64,000 nt of DNA from Hordeum vulgare subsp. vulgare (GCF_904849725.1 NC_058519.1:104272881-104336880); one strand, 5' to 3'; shown: positions 22,840 through 35,330, counted from the stretch's first letter. Notes: generated by a model not told the origin, from the letters alone. Program-made: numbers and translations.

Positions 22840-22938
22840 CCATTTGACTCCACCAGAGAAAGCAACCTACACACAATTTATGACTTGGTTAGAGGCGCCC
22901 ATTTTGCAATGGGACCTCTCAAGTTAGTCACAAGGGTC

Positions 22939-25411
22939 TTAGGGACCACAAATCACATAAAACCGGAATGCTTTACGAGGACCAACAAATTTAGCATAAA
23001 CCTCTCCATCCTTTGTTTTACGAAGTACATAGGATGGAGGCATGAACTCTTTTGGCTTGTTGAGATTGGGCATGCCCCTAGTGGCCTTCCCACTCACAAC
23101 CTTACTTTTCTCCTTGTGCCCTTCTCGTACAAATGTTTCTTTGAGAGGGGTGGTGCACTTGTGAGAGGACGTCTTCTTCTTGCTTGTGCTTGGGTCAAAC
23201 CCAAGCCCTTCCTTGGCAAACACCTCATTGTGTTGGCTTAGTACCTCAGTAAGGTTCTTTTGTCCTTGAGCACATGTCATGATTCCTCTCTCGAGTTCTG
23301 CCTTTAGAAAACGGTTTTCGTCAAGAATAGATTCTAGGTCACCACTAGAGTTAGTAGTACAAGCATCAACGTTGATAATAGGTGAGGAGTAAACCTTGGC
23401 TAAAGTTTCAAGATAAGTAAGTTTGAGCGTCTCAAAGCTCTTTGTAAGAAGAGTGAGCTCCTCTTCCTTAGTCTTGAGGGACATGGATAGAAGCTCACAA
23501 TCCTTAGAGAGAGAAGCATGAGATTCCACAAGCTTACTTTTATCATTTATCAACTCCTTGCACGAGTTCTTGGCCTTTTTCAAGAAGGCAAGATTTTTAG
23601 CATGATCATCAATGTTGGCACCAACTTTTAAGCATAGTTCATCATTTCTTGTTTCCTCATATTGGACTTTCCGCTCAAGGATTTCGTACTAATCCTTTTC
23701 CTCGCTGACGAGGGTTTCGAGTTCCTTAATGGTATCGGTGTGCTTACTCACCATCTCCATAAGCATACGAAACATAGTGATCTTCTTTCCTTTAAGGGAG
23801 CATAGGATCATCTATATCGTCATCATCATACTTATCCTCCGCATCGTGATACTCATCACAAGGAGTATACGATAAAAGAGGGGGATTTGGACGTGGGGTT
23901 ACCTTGATCTTGTCAAGAGAGTTTTGGTCCTCTCCATGTTCTATGATGGTCTTTTCCATTAAGAACTTGTGAGCGTTGCCCTTGTACTCTTTCATATAGT
24001 TGTAGGTGACAACATCACCACTCTTGTTGACTAACCTCAAGGTGTTTTGTGAATCTTCAGCTACTCCGGCAACCCCACCAACATCATGTGGATCAGATTC
24101 TTCATGAGCAACCATTGCTTTCCCATATCTCCTCTTGAGCTTGGAGTTCATAGGATTTGGTAACTTCTTCTTTGAAAAGTTCTTGGGAAACCTTGGTTTA
24201 TATTCTCTCTTCTCATAAGGGAAATCGTTGGAGAAGTGGTTGGTTTCCTCGCAGTTGTAGCATTTTCTCACCTTCTTCTTCTCGAATCTTCCCTTGAATT
24301 TTCCCATGCTAAACTTCTTGACAAAGAGGGCAATGTCTTCATATGAAGGGATCTCATCGGAGTCAATCTCATCACCATCTTCATCTTCTTCGTCTTCACT
24401 TTGCTCTTCCTCACATACATGCTTGGCCTTCAAAGCAAGATTGATCTTTGATGTGGAGGTACCTTGCATGGAAAGATGTTTTGTAGCATTTTCCTTTGAC
24501 TCTTTGAATAGTTGGAAAGTGGATATGATGTCATCCGGAGTCATTTCCTCAAACACATGATGTTGTATTATGTCCCACACCATTTGGTGATGATATGGAG
24601 CAAGAGCATGAAGTGGCTTGTCCACAGGAAATCTCTTAGTAAATTTGAATCCATCTTGTGTCTTGTCACAGTCACAGGACTCAATGTCGGCGGTGAGAGT
24701 CATGAGACGCTCTAGGATCTGCTTGGGGGATTCACCTTTTTCCATACAAAAGTTTTGCAATTGGCCCTTGGCAATTTCATACTAAGCAAGCCCGAGGGTG
24801 GAGGTACCAGTCTTGGTCCTTACAATGTTGTCCCATGATTCCTTGGCACTTGTGATGTGTATGTAAGGTCTCCGTTGCTTATCATTCATTCCTTTTCTTA
24901 TGCATATGATTGCGGTGTCATTGAGATGCTTGTCATAAGTTTCTCTTGGAGTGAGATTCTTTGGGTCGACAGGGTGGTAGACATGCTCCAGAATGTCCAA
25001 CATTTCCACATTGGTGTACCTAAGATGTTCTTGCATACCAACTATCCACAAAGCAAAGTCGGAACTGTCATCAAGCAAGGGAGGTTTTCCTACAGTATTA
25101 TACTTAGGTTTCTCAACTTGAGGTCTAGCATAAATCCACTGAACACTAGTTTGATCATTGCTAACAGGTTGTTGGCCAAGTGAAGGGATAGGCACAGTTG
25201 GCCTTGAGGCCGCACCACCTGGAAGTGATGCCATCATCGTGGATAATGTGGCTAATCTCATTTGTACCTAGGCCTCAAGACAAGCATCATGCTTCTCCTT
25301 TTGCTTAGCAAGAGCCCGTTCTAGATCCTCAGAAGTGAAGGACTTGACTTCCGTGGAAGCCGCGCCCTTATCCTCTGGATCCGCAACAAGGGGAATCCCA
25401 TTGGGGTTCAT
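22939..25411 (-). pseudogene. gag: SIRE-clade gag with zinc knuckle and coiled-coil extension (broken)
   Basis: The likely start is the ATG at 25411 (MNPNGIPLVADPEDK), 41 bases from the PBS. An early stop follows, then the gag core (GKPPLLDDSSDFALWIVGMQ, SAKESWDNI), a TAG near 24781, the remaining core (GESPKQILERLMTL), an acidic stretch (EEEQSEDEEDEDGDE) and a zinc knuckle at about 24255 reading CYNCEETNHFSNDFP. In the knuckle the Gly before His is Asn, and the final Cys is Phe, so it is defective. Past 23792 a coiled-coil-rich part runs to 22939 (LINDKSKLVESHASLSKDCE, LKAELERG) and ends in a basic/Pro-rich tail just before the protease. Such long gag C-termini are known from SIRE-like elements. 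Confidence 0.85.
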
Positions 25412-25451
25412 CTCGCTCTAGGGCGGTTAAGCCACAAGAATAGAGCACGAG

Positions 25452-25463
25452 GCTCTCATACCA
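25452..25463 (-). other. Primer-binding site of the SIRE-clade element
   Basis: On the minus strand TGGTATGAGAGC differs by one base from the initiator-Met tRNA complement TGGTATCAGAGC. It lies two bases inside the 5' LTR edge at 25466. Confidence 0.85.
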
Positions 25464-25465
25464 AT

Positions 25466-26072
25466 TGAAAGGACCTAGATGGACCTAGAGGGGGGTGAAT
25501 AGGTTCAATTACAAATTTTAATCATTACTTACCAATTTTAGGCAATGTCGCGGAATATGAAAGTGATACTAACAATTGCAAGGATGAACATTAAGCTATG
25601 TGTACCAAGCACGTAAACAAGTAGGAGATACTAAAACACAAGTAAGTACTCAAAGACAAGTAACAAGTAGGGAGTTAGGGTTAGGGATAACCGCAACTCT
25701 GAGAGACGAGGATGTATGCCGATGTTCACTTCCTAGGATGGAAGCTACATCACCGTTTAGAGAGGTGGATGTTACCACGAAGGCACACCAACGCCACGAA
25801 GGCTCACCCTATTTTCTCCTTGAGACAACACCATGAAGGCATTTCTCAACCAATAGTGGTAAGCCTTTGAGGTGGCCTCCAAACCCTCACAAACTTTCTG
25901 AGGGAAATCACAAACGTTTGATTCCTCTCCGAAGGACTCCTACCACCTAGGAGTCTCCAACCTGCAAGAGTAACAAGATCATGGGTGATGGGGTTATAGC
26001 CCTAGGGTAGGGTCATAGGCCTGACCTATAAGTCCTACCCAAGGGCACCTCATTATTAGCTTGAAGATCACA
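25466..26072 (-). repeat. 5' LTR of the SIRE-clade element (right edge estimated)
   Basis: It begins TGAAAGGACCTAGATGG next to the PBS and contains no gene. The last plausible CA end is GATCACA at 26072, after which the sequence changes to the Tat-like LTR. With no second copy in the window the length, about 607 bp, is unconfirmed; it may also be internally deleted, since SIRE-clade LTRs are often longer. Confidence 0.6.
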
Positions 26073-26549
26073 AGATACCTACCGACTGTATTAATACAAC
26101 CTCTTGTCTACTCGGTAAGGAACCACTCGGAGTATTATCTTATACTCGATGACTGGATTGCACTCGGTGAAGACCAGAATCCAGTCGACATCGAAGGCAA
26201 GAAGCCACCCCAGGGAGGCCAGCTGGCATACGTTAGACTACTGTAGTTATTGTTATTTATGGCATATGTTACCTATAGCGTATGCATTTAATCTCAGTTA
26301 TTGCACCCTTGAAGGCTGGACACTTATGCGGGGCAGCGCACTCTATATAAGCCACCCCTCCCCTCTGGCACAAGGGTTCGCATTCTGTAACACCTATATT
26401 CCACTCGACACTGAGCTCCAGAGCACTGAGACGTAGGGCTATTATCTCCCCCGCAGAGCGGGCTGAACTCATACAACCTTGTCGTAGCTAGGACTCTGCC
26501 CTCTACTTTCGTACCCTACTCATCTACTGTCATGCTTATTACCACGACA
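26073..26549 (+). repeat. Partial 5' LTR of the older Tat-like element
   Basis: It ends CACGACA directly before the PBS. A TATA box at 26344-26350 and a pyrimidine-rich leader are visible. The start is missing, presumably displaced by the SIRE-clade insertion. Confidence 0.7.
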
Positions 26550-26550
26550 G

Positions 26551-26569
26551 TTGGCACCCACCATGGGGC
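26551..26569 (+). other. Primer-binding site of the older Tat-like element
   Basis: TTGGCACCCACCATGGGGC follows one base after the LTR end. It is nearly identical to the PBS of the Tat element at 44280, supporting common clade membership. The tRNA used is not assigned. Confidence 0.7.
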
Positions 26570-26616
26570 AGGCGTGTAGGCGACTTCTGGCAAGTTTGCG
26601 TTTTTTCTCCTTCACC

Positions 26617-27135
26617 ATGTCTTCCGGCGGCGATTTGTGCTTGGGCCACGAGATCGTCTTCGGCACACTCGTTTTCTTCGCCGACGATTCGGCATGGCTT
26701 TGGGAGGCGCCTCTCGACGTCGAGGCGCTTCCATTTCACGGAGCGACATTCTTTCGTGCTAGTTCTTGCGGGGCTCCTCTCCGCCAGTTGTCGACTCCGC
26801 CGTCGAGTGCGCTCCCCATCACGCATCGCAACAAGCGATCCAGTCATTCGCGGCTCGAGCGTTGGGTGTGCCATGCACTCGCGCATCAGGCATATTCACC
26901 GCAGGTGGCGGCCATCGAGCCTGCTACGCCTCCGTGCGCTGCCTGCCACTCGGTGTCAGATCCGTCTAGCTCTTCTTCCGAGTGCGAGAGCTGCAGCCCC
27001 GTGGCAGAGATCTTCATCGCCGGCTCACACGAGGGCCCACCAAGGACCAGTCGGGGCAAGTAGGAAGCTGGAGATACTTCGGGCGTAAGTCCTCATCAGC
27101 GCCCTCCAACGTCAGGTCGGCGTTCTCACCAGAAC
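26617..27135 (+). pseudogene. gag: gag start of the older Tat-like element, interrupted by copia copy 2
   Basis: The ATG at 26617 opens a frame (MSSGGDLCLGHEIVFGTLVF) that runs to a TAG at 27061-27063. The same frame continues past the stop to 27135 and joins, across the 36.7-kb insertion, to codons at 63882-64000 reading EVFRTPVLNLAATARIADS, a stretch typical of Tat-clade gag. The reading frame is therefore kept across the insertion apart from the stop. Confidence 0.78.
27131..27135. repeat. Target-site duplication of copia copy 2, left copy
   Basis: AGAAC, repeated exactly at 63880-63884, immediately outside the TG...CA ends of the copia element. Confidence 0.95.
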
Positions 27136-28187
27136 TGTTGGGAACGTTGCATGGGAAACAAAAAATTTCCTACGCAAAGAAGACCTATCATGGTGATGTT
27201 CATCTATGAGAGGGAGATCGGATCCACATACCCTTGTAGATTGCTAAGCAGAAGCATTAATAAACACGGTTGATGTAGTGGTTCGTCTCCACGATCCGTC
27301 CCGCGAACCGTCTCAAGTTCCGTCCCACAATCCGTCCCGAGCAAGTGCTGAACGGACGGCACCTCCGCGTTCCTCACACGTACAAATCGATGACGATCTC
27401 CGCCTTCTTGATCCAACAAAAGAGACGTGGAAGTAGATGAGTTCTCCGACAGCGTGATGGCGCGCCGGTGATGGTTATGATCTATTCCTACAGGACTCCG
27501 CCCGAGCTCCGCAGAAAACCCATCTAGAGGAAGAACTACGATCTAGAAGAGAGGGCTACATGTGGCAAAGTTGTGTCTCAAAAGCCCTAAACCTCTAGTA
27601 TATATAGGAGGAGGGGAGGGGAAGCCTTGCCACACCAAGGAAGGCCTCCGTGCGTCGGCCGAAGTGGGGAAGGGAGGAGTCCTCCTCCAATCCCACTTGG
27701 ATTAGGACTCCTTCCTTATTTTCCCACCTCTTTTGGATTTTCCACTTTTTCCTCATGTGCTTTCCTTGAATGAAATTGTCAGCCCATTATACCTTACTGC
27801 GCATCAAATAAACCCATGTGGGACCCTTGGGGCATGGTGGGACCATCCAGTGGGCCCCCGGAACCCATTCGTCACTCCCGGTACACTATCGGCAATGCCC
27901 GAAAATCTTTCGGAATCCAAACACCAACTTCCTATATATCAATCTTCGTTTCCAGACCATTCCGGAACTCCTCGTGACATTCGGGATCTCATCCGGGACT
28001 CCGAACAAAACTTCGGTCACAACACATATAACTCAACTATACCGAAATGTCACTGAACCTAAAGTGTGCAGACCCTACGGGTTCGAGAACTATGTAGACA
28101 TGACCTGAGACACTACCCGGTCAATAACCAATAGTGGGACTTGGATGTCCATATTGGCTCCTACATATTCTATGGAGATCTCTATCG

Positions 28188-28195
28188 GTTGAACC
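28188..28195. repeat. 8-bp target-site duplication of the hAT MITE, left copy
   Basis: GTTGAACC, repeated exactly at 28845-28852. The same LTR position near 63150 is unoccupied and has a single diverged copy. Confidence 0.92.
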
Positions 28196-28844
28196 TAGGG
28201 ATGAAAATGGAGTGGAAACTTTCCGCTTTTCCGGAGGAAAAATGAAAACAGAGAGGAAATATGAAAGCGGAAATGGAAATTTGCAAAACGAAAATGGAAA
28301 TGGAATTTGTAATGTGAAAACGGAAACATAAACAAAAGAGTGTTTTCCGGTGGAACATATGTGGAAATGGAACTTTCCGTTTCCGTGAATATGGAATTTC
28401 CCATTTTTACTATAGGCCTACGGCTGCTTTGTAGTCCAACAATCAAATAACACACAATGACACAATGAGCATAATGGATTATTTGAGCTCCAACTTATAC
28501 TACCATATATGTACTCAGCTAGACCCTGTAAAAAATCGTCATGTACTAATACAATACTAGTATATGTTGCTAACATAATCAAATTATTTTGTAGACATGT
28601 TAGCAATTCATTAATTCTTGTTGTTGTCTGTATTACTCTATGATTCAAGGGGTTTTAAAGTTCCGGTCAACGCCCACTTCCATTTCTGTATCCGTTTTCT
28701 ATTTGCTCTGTGTCTGTTTCCGGTAGTATTTGTTTCCGTATTCATTTTCGGGGTTTCTGTATTCATTTCCACTTCTGCAAAACAATATGAAAACAAATGT
28801 GATAGCACTCAGTTCCGTCTGTTTCTGCTCCGTTTTCATCCCTA
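28196..28844. mobile_element. Non-autonomous hAT-type MITE, 649 bp
   Basis: The ends form imperfect terminal inverted repeats: TAGGGATGAAAATGGAG on the left, and TAGGGATGAAAACGGAG from the right end in reverse. The 8-bp duplication GTTGAACC is characteristic of hAT elements. Inside, next to both ends, short motifs such as GGAAA and GGAAATGGAA recur, like hAT subterminal repeats. No transposase coding sequence is present, so mobility depended on an enzyme made elsewhere. It inserted into an LTR that was already in place. Confidence 0.9.
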
Positions 28845-29552
28845 GTTGAACCTCTATGCCAGGGATTCATATAATCCCGTATGCTATTCCCTTTGTCCTT
28901 CGGTATGTTACTTGCCCGAGATTCGATCGTCGGTATCTCTATACCTAGTTCAATCTCGTTACCGGCAAGTCTCTTTACTCGTGCATAATACAAGATCTCG
29001 TGACTAACTTCTTAGTCACATTGATTGCAAGGCTTATTGTGATGCTCTATTACCGAGTGGGCCCCAAGATACCTCTTCGTCACACGGAGTGACAAATCCC
29101 AGTCTTGATCCATGCCAACCCAACAGTCACCTTTGGAGATACCTGTAGAGCATCTTTATAGTCACCCGATTACATTGCAAAGTTTGATAACCCACAAGGC
29201 ATTCCTCTGGTGTCCGGGAGTTGCATGATCTCATGGTCATAGGAACAGATACATTGACATGCGGAAAACAATAACAATAAACTGACACGGTCATATGATA
29301 CATTTATAGTTTGGGTCTTGTCCATCACATCATTCTCCCAATGATGTGATCCTGTTATCAAGTGACAACACTTGCCTATGGCCAGGAAACGTTGACCATC
29401 TTTGATCAATGAACTAGTCAACTAGAGGCTCACTAGGGATAGTGTGTTGTCTACGTATCCACACATGTATTTGAGTTTCCAATCAATACAATTCTAGCAT
29501 GGATAATAAAATATTAATATGAACCAGGAAATATAGTAATAAAATATAGTAA

Positions 29553-29565
29553 TCTCCCACTTGCA
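29553..29565 (-). other. Polypurine tract of copia copy 2
   Basis: On the minus strand AGTGCAAGTGGGAGA leads into the 3' LTR, a form typical of BARE/Angela-type elements. Confidence 0.8.
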
Positions 29566-32500
29566 CTAGAGTCAATAATCTAGTTCATATCACTATGCGA
29601 TTGTAATGAATCTAACACCCATAGAGTTCTGGGGTTCGATCATGTCTTGGTTGTGACACAGGTTTTAGTCAACGGTTCTGAACATTTCAGATCCGGGTCT
29701 GCTTTACAAATCTCTATGTCATCCTATAGATGTTGCTACTACGTGCTATTTGGAAATATTCCAAATGACTCCTCTACTATACGTATCCGGTTTACTACTC
29801 AGAGTTATTCCGATTAGTTTCAAAGCTTGCATCGACGTAACCCTTTACGACGAACTCTTTAATCACCTCCATAATCGAGAAAAAAAAATCATTAGTAGAA
29901 TAGTTACTAAGGATAACTTCTACCGCTGTTCAGTGATTCAATCCTGGATCACTCTTTGTACCCCTTGACAGACTCATGGAAAGGCACACATCAGGTGCGG
30001 TACACAACCTGGCATACTTTAGAGCCTACGGCTAAGTCATAGGGGATGACCTTCGTCCTTTCTCTTTCTTCTACCGTGGTCGGGATTTTGAGTATTACTC
30101 AAATTCACACCTTACAACACAACCAAGAACTCCTTGTTTGCTGATCTATTTTGAACTCCTTCAAAAACTTGTCAAGGCATGCATTTCATTGAAAGTTCTA
30201 TTAAGTGTTTTGATCTATCTCTATAGATCCTGACGCTCAATGTTCAAGTAGCTCCATCTAGGTTTTCCTTCGAAAAAACTCCTTTCAAACAACCCTTTAT
30301 GCTTTAAAGAAATTCTACATTATTTCCGATCAACAATATGTCAACCACATATACTTATCAGAAATTCTGTAGTGCTCCCACTCACTTCCTTGGAAATACA
30401 AGTTTCTCATAAACCTTGTATAAACCCAAAAGCTTTGATAATCTCATCAAAGCATATATTCCAACTCCGAATTGCTTGCACTAGTCCATAGAAGGATCAT
30501 TGGAGCTTGCATACTTGTTAGCATCTTTAGGATCGAGAAAAACTTCTGGTTGTATCACATACAACCTTTGCTCAAGGAAACCTTCGAGGAAACAATGTTT
30601 TGACATCCTATGTGCAATATTTCATAAATAATACAACAACTGCTAACATAATTCCAACAGATTTTTAGCATCGCTACGAGTGAGAAAGTCTCATCATAGT
30701 TAACTCTTTGAACTTGTCGGAAACATCTTTGAGACAAGTCGAGCTTTTCTTAATAGTGACTTTTCACCATCATCGTCTGTCTTCCTTTTAAAGATCCATC
30801 TTTACTTAATAGTCTTACAAGCATCAAGTAGTTCTTCCAAAATCTACACTTTGGTTTCATACATGGATCCTCTCTCGGATTTCATGGCCTCTGGCCAATT
30901 GTCGGAATCCGGGCCCACCATCGCTTCTCCATAGCTCGTAGGTTCATTGTTGTTCAATAACATGACCTCCAAGATAGGGTTACCGTACCACTCTGTAGCA
31001 GTACGCGACCTTGTCAACCTACGAGGTTTGTAGTAACTTGATCTGAAGCTTAATGATCACTATCATCAGTTTCTACTTCAATTGGCGTAGGCGCCACATA
31101 AACAACTTCATGTACCCTGCTACACACTGGTTGAAGTGACGGTTCAATAACCTCATCAAGTTCCACCACCCTCCCACTAAATTATTCGAGAGAAACTTTT
31201 CCTCGAGAAAGGACCCATTTCTAGAAACAAACACTTTGCTTCCGGATCTGAGATAGGAGATGTACCCAACTATTTTGGATATCCTATGAAGATGCATTTA
31301 TACGCTTTGGGTTCGAGCTTATCAGACTAAAACTTTTTAACATAAGCGTCGTAGCCCCAAACTTTCAAGAAACGACAGCTTAGGTTTCTCCAAATCATAG
31401 TTCATACCGTGTCATCTCAACGGAAATACGCGGTGCCCTATTTAAAGTGAATGTGGTTGTCTCTAATGCATAACCCATAAACGATAGTGGTATTTCGATA
31501 AGAGACATCATAGTATGCACCATATCAAATTGGGCGCGGCTATGACGTTTGGACACACCATCACACTATGGTGTTCTAGGTGGCATGAATTGCGAAACAA
31601 TTTCCACATTATCTTAACTGTGTACCAAAACTCGCAACTCGGATATTCATATTTATGATCATATCGTAGACAGTTTATCCTTTTGTCACGACGATCTTCA
31701 CTCTGAAATAGCTTTGAAATTTTCAACATTTCAGACTTGTGATTCATCAAGTAAATACTCCTCTATCTACTCAAATCATCAGTGAAGTAATAACATAAAA
31801 ATATCCACTGCGTGCCTCAGCACTCATTGGACTGCACACATCAAAAATGTATTACTTCCAACAAGTTACTTTCTCGTTCCATCTCACTGGAAAACGAGGC
31901 CTTCAATCATCTTGCCCATGTGGTATGATTTGCTTGTCTCAAGTGATTCGAAATCAAGTGAGTCCAAATGATCCATCTGCATGGAGTTCTTCATGCGTTT
32001 ATACCAATAGGTATGGTTTGCATGCCTCAAACGTTTCAAAAATGAGTGACTACAAAGATCCATCAGCATGGAGATTCTTTATGCATTTTATACCAACATG
32101 ACTCAAGTGGCAGTGCCACAAGTAAGTGGTACTATCATTACTACTTTGTATCTTTTGGCATCATTATTATGAACATGTGTAGCACTACGATCGAGATTCA
32201 ATAAACCATTGAAGTTAATTATTCAAGCAAATAGATTAACCATTATTCTCTTTAAATGAATAACCGTATTGCAATAAACACGATCCAATCATGTTCATGC
32301 TCAACGCAAACACCAAATAAAAATTATTTAGGTTTAACACCAATCCCAATGGTAGCGGGAGCGTGTGATGTTTGATCACATCAACTATAAAATTACTTCC
32401 AACACACATCGTCACCTCACCCTTGCTAGTATCCTCTTAATCCGTAGCTTTAACTTCGAGTTACTAACAGTTAGCAACTGAACCGGTATCTAATACCCTG

Positions 32501-34607
32501 GTGCTACTAGGAATACTAGTAAGGTACGCATCAATATCACGTATATCCAATATACTTTAGTCGACTTTGCCAACCTTCTCATCTACCAAGTATCTATGGT
32601 AGTTCCGCCCAAGTGACCGTTCCCCTCATAACAGAAGCACTTAGTCTCGGGTTTGGGTTCAACCTTAGGTTTTTTTTCGTTAGAGTAGTAACTGGTTTGC
32701 CGTTTCATGAAGTATCCCTTCTACCCCTTGCCCTTCTTGAAACTAGTGGTTTTACTAACCATCAACAATTGATGCTCCTTCTTCATTTCTACTTTCGCAG
32801 TGTCAAACATTGCGAATCGCTCAAGGATCATCATATCTATCCTTGATTTGTTATAGTTCATCACGAAGCTCTAGTAGCTTGGTGGCAGTGACTTTGGAGA
32901 ACCATCACTATCTTATCTGGAAGATTAACTCACACTTGATTCAAGCGACTGTTGTACTCAGACAATCTGAGCACATGCTCAACGATTGAGCTTTTCTCCT
33001 TTACTTTGTAGACAACGAATCTTGTCGGAGGTCTCATACCTCTCAACAAGGGCACGAGCATGAAATCCCAATTTCATCTCTTTGAACATCTCATATGTTC
33101 CACGACGTTCAAAAAACGTCTTCAGCGCCTTACTTCCAAGCCGTTAAGTATTACGCTCTGAACTATCACGTAGTCATCAAAACATGTATGTCCGATGTTC
33201 GCAACATCCACAGACGATGCTTGAGGTGCAGCACCCCGAGCGATGCATTAAGGACATAAGCCTTTTGCACAGCAATGAGGACAATCCTCGGTTGACGGAC
33301 TCAGTCCGCAAAATTTCTACTATCATCTTTCAACTAAATTTTCTCTGGGAACAAATAAAAACAGTAGAGCTATAGCGCAAGCTACAACATAAAGACCTTT
33401 TTGACTATGTTCATGATAATTGAGTTTATCTAATCATATCAGTGATAACTCCCACTCAAAATATACATCCCTCTAGTCTTTTGAGTGGTGCATTATCCAA
33501 ATCCACTAACTCAAATCCGATTATCACATGAGTTGAGTATAGTTTCAATGGTGAACATCTCCATGTTGATCATATCAACTATATGATTCATGCTCGACCT
33601 TTCGGTCTCTTGTGTTCCGAGGCCATGCCTTTACATGCTAGGCTCGTCAAGTTTAACCCGAGTGTTCCGCGTGTGCAACTGTTTTGCACCCGTTGTATGT
33701 GAACGTTGAGCCTATCACATCCGATCATCACGTGTTGTCTCGAAATGACAAACTGTCGCAACAGTGCACAGTCGGGGAGAACACAATTTTATCTTGAAAT
33801 TTTAGTGAGGGATCACCTTATAATGCTACTATCGTTCTAAGAAAAATAAGGTGCATAAAAAGGATTAACATCACATGCAATTCGTAAGTGACATGATATG
33901 GCCATCATCTTGTGCTTCTTGATCTCCATCACCAAAGCACGGGCATGATCTTCGTCATCACTGGCGCCACACCATGATCTCCATCATCGTGCCGCCATCG
34001 AGGTTGTCGTGCTATCTATGCTATTACTACTAAAGCTAAAACCTAGCAATATAGTAAACGCATCTGCAAGCACAAACGTTATTTTGAAGACAACCCTATG
34101 GCTCCTGCCGGTTGCCGTAGCATCAACGTGCAAGTCGATATATAACTATTACAACATGTCCAACTCATACATCCAATATATCACATCATCTCTTTGGCCA
34201 TATCACATCACATGCATACCCTGCAAAAACAAGTTAGACGTCCTCTAATTTGTTGTTGCATGTTTTACTTGGCTGCTATGGGTATCTAGTATGATCACAT
34301 CTTACTTACGCAAAACCACAACGGTGATGTGCAAATTGCTATTTAACCCCTCTCCAAGGACCGCCTTGGTCAAATCCAATTTTATCGAAGTTGAAGAAAC
34401 AGACACCCCCAGTCATCTTTATGCAACAAGTTGCATGTTAGTCGATGAAACCGGTCTCTCGTAAGCGTACGAGTAAGGTTGGTCCGGGTCGCTTCAATCC
34501 AACAATACCGCCGAATCAAGAAAATACTAAGGAGGGCAGAAAATAGAACATCAACACCCACAAAAACTTTTGTGTTCTACTCGAGATTACATCTACGGAT
34601 GAACCTA

Positions 34608-34620
34608 GCTCATGATGCCA
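34608..34620 (-). other. Primer-binding site of copia copy 2
   Basis: On the minus strand TGGCATCATGAGC, the same as in copy 1 at 17422-17434, next to the 5' LTR edge at 34622. Confidence 0.7.
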
Positions 34621-34621
34621 C

Positions 34622-35330
34622 TATTGGCAACGTTGCATGGAAAACAAAAAATTTCCTACGCAGACGAAAACCTATCATGGTGATGTTCATCTACGAGAGG
34701 GAGATCGGATCCACATACCCTTGTAGATCTCTAAGCGAAAGAGTTAATAAATGCGGTTGATGTAGTGGTATGTCTTCACGATTTGTCCCATGAACCGTCC
34801 CACGATATGTCCCGCGAACCGTCTCAAGATCTGTCCCACGATCCCTCCCGATCAAGTGCAGAACGGACGACACCTCCGCGTCCCGCACACGTACAGCTCG
34901 ATGACGATCTCCGCCTTATTGATCCAGCAAGAGAGACGGGGAAGTAGATGATTTCTCCGGCAGCGTGACAACGCGCCGGTGATGGTGATGATATATTCCT
35001 GTAGGGCTCCGCACGAGCTCCGCAGAAAACACATCTAGAGGAAGAACAACGATCTAGAGGAGAGGGCATCATGTGGCAAAGTTTTGTCTCAAAAGCCCTA
35101 TACCTCTAGTATATATAGGAGGAGGGGAGGGGCAGCCTTGCCGCACCAAGTAAGGCCTCCTTGCGTCGGCCGAAGTTGGGAAGGGAGGGGTCTTCCTCCA
35201 ATCCTACTTGGATTAGGACTTCTTCCTTATTTTCCTACCTCTTTGGAGTTTCCACTTTTTCCTCATGGGATTTCCTTGGATGACTTTTTCATCAAATAAA
35301 CCCATGTGGACCCCTTGGGGCGTGGTGGGT
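34622..35330 (-). repeat. 5' LTR of copia copy 2, first piece
   Basis: It begins TATTGGCAACGTTGC (mutated TGTTGG) and matches 27136 onward. It is cut at 35330, where the Sabrina-like element starts, after the sequence GGGGCGTGGTGGGT. Confidence 0.88.

Larger units (their letters stand above)
19248..26072 (-). mobile_element. SIRE-clade copia element, truncated at its 3' side
   Basis: Minus-sense copia element with gag (25411 to about 22939), protease, integrase, RT and RNase H in copia order (integrase before RT), a PPT near 19440 and a PBS at 25452-25463 next to a 5' LTR that begins at 25466. The clade call rests on the large gag with a long C-terminal coiled coil and on the RT and integrase sequence style. 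Its 3' LTR is missing because copia copy 1 lies at 19247. The right limit at about 26072 is an estimate from the last plausible CA end (GATCACA); the true edge could differ by some tens of bases. All frames carry stops or shifts. Confidence 0.82.
26073..27135 (+). mobile_element. 5' part of an older Tat-like gypsy element (resumes at 63880)
   Basis: Plus-sense: the end of an LTR with a TATATAA box at 26344-26350, finishing TTACCACGACA at 26549, then a PBS (TTGGCACCCACCATGGGGC) and the start of gag. It stops at 27135, where copia copy 2 enters with a TSD AGAAC, and resumes in frame at 63880. It shares the PBS type with the Tat element at 43201. The left part of its LTR is cut by the SIRE-clade element, and its 3' portion lies off the right edge. 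Confidence 0.8.
27136..29552 (-). repeat. 3' LTR of copia copy 2, with a hAT insertion and a truncated U3 start
   Basis: It aligns with 17436-19247 and with the pieces of the other LTR. It holds the MITE at 28196-28844. The TATA-like ATATATA lies near 27600. At the PPT side the usual terminal stretch (TGTTGGAAATATGCCC in sense) is missing: the sequence reads AATATAGTAATAAAATATAGTAA and passes straight into the PPT, so about 40 bp have been lost or replaced. The right edge is therefore approximate. Confidence 0.85.
29553..34621 (-). pseudogene. Decayed gag-pol of copia copy 2
   Basis: A 5-kb minus-sense internal region with no frame over about 85 codons. Recognisable remnants include the RT start at 30737-30640 (QVQRVNYDETFSLVAMLK, normally ending in a run of RT residues), and integrase C-terminal residues at 31297-31180 (IVGYISYLRSGSKVFVSRNG). 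The stretch 31399-34140 aligns with copia copy 1 at 2322-5087 and 34141-34621 with 17055-17435. Stops and indels are throughout. Confidence 0.8.
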
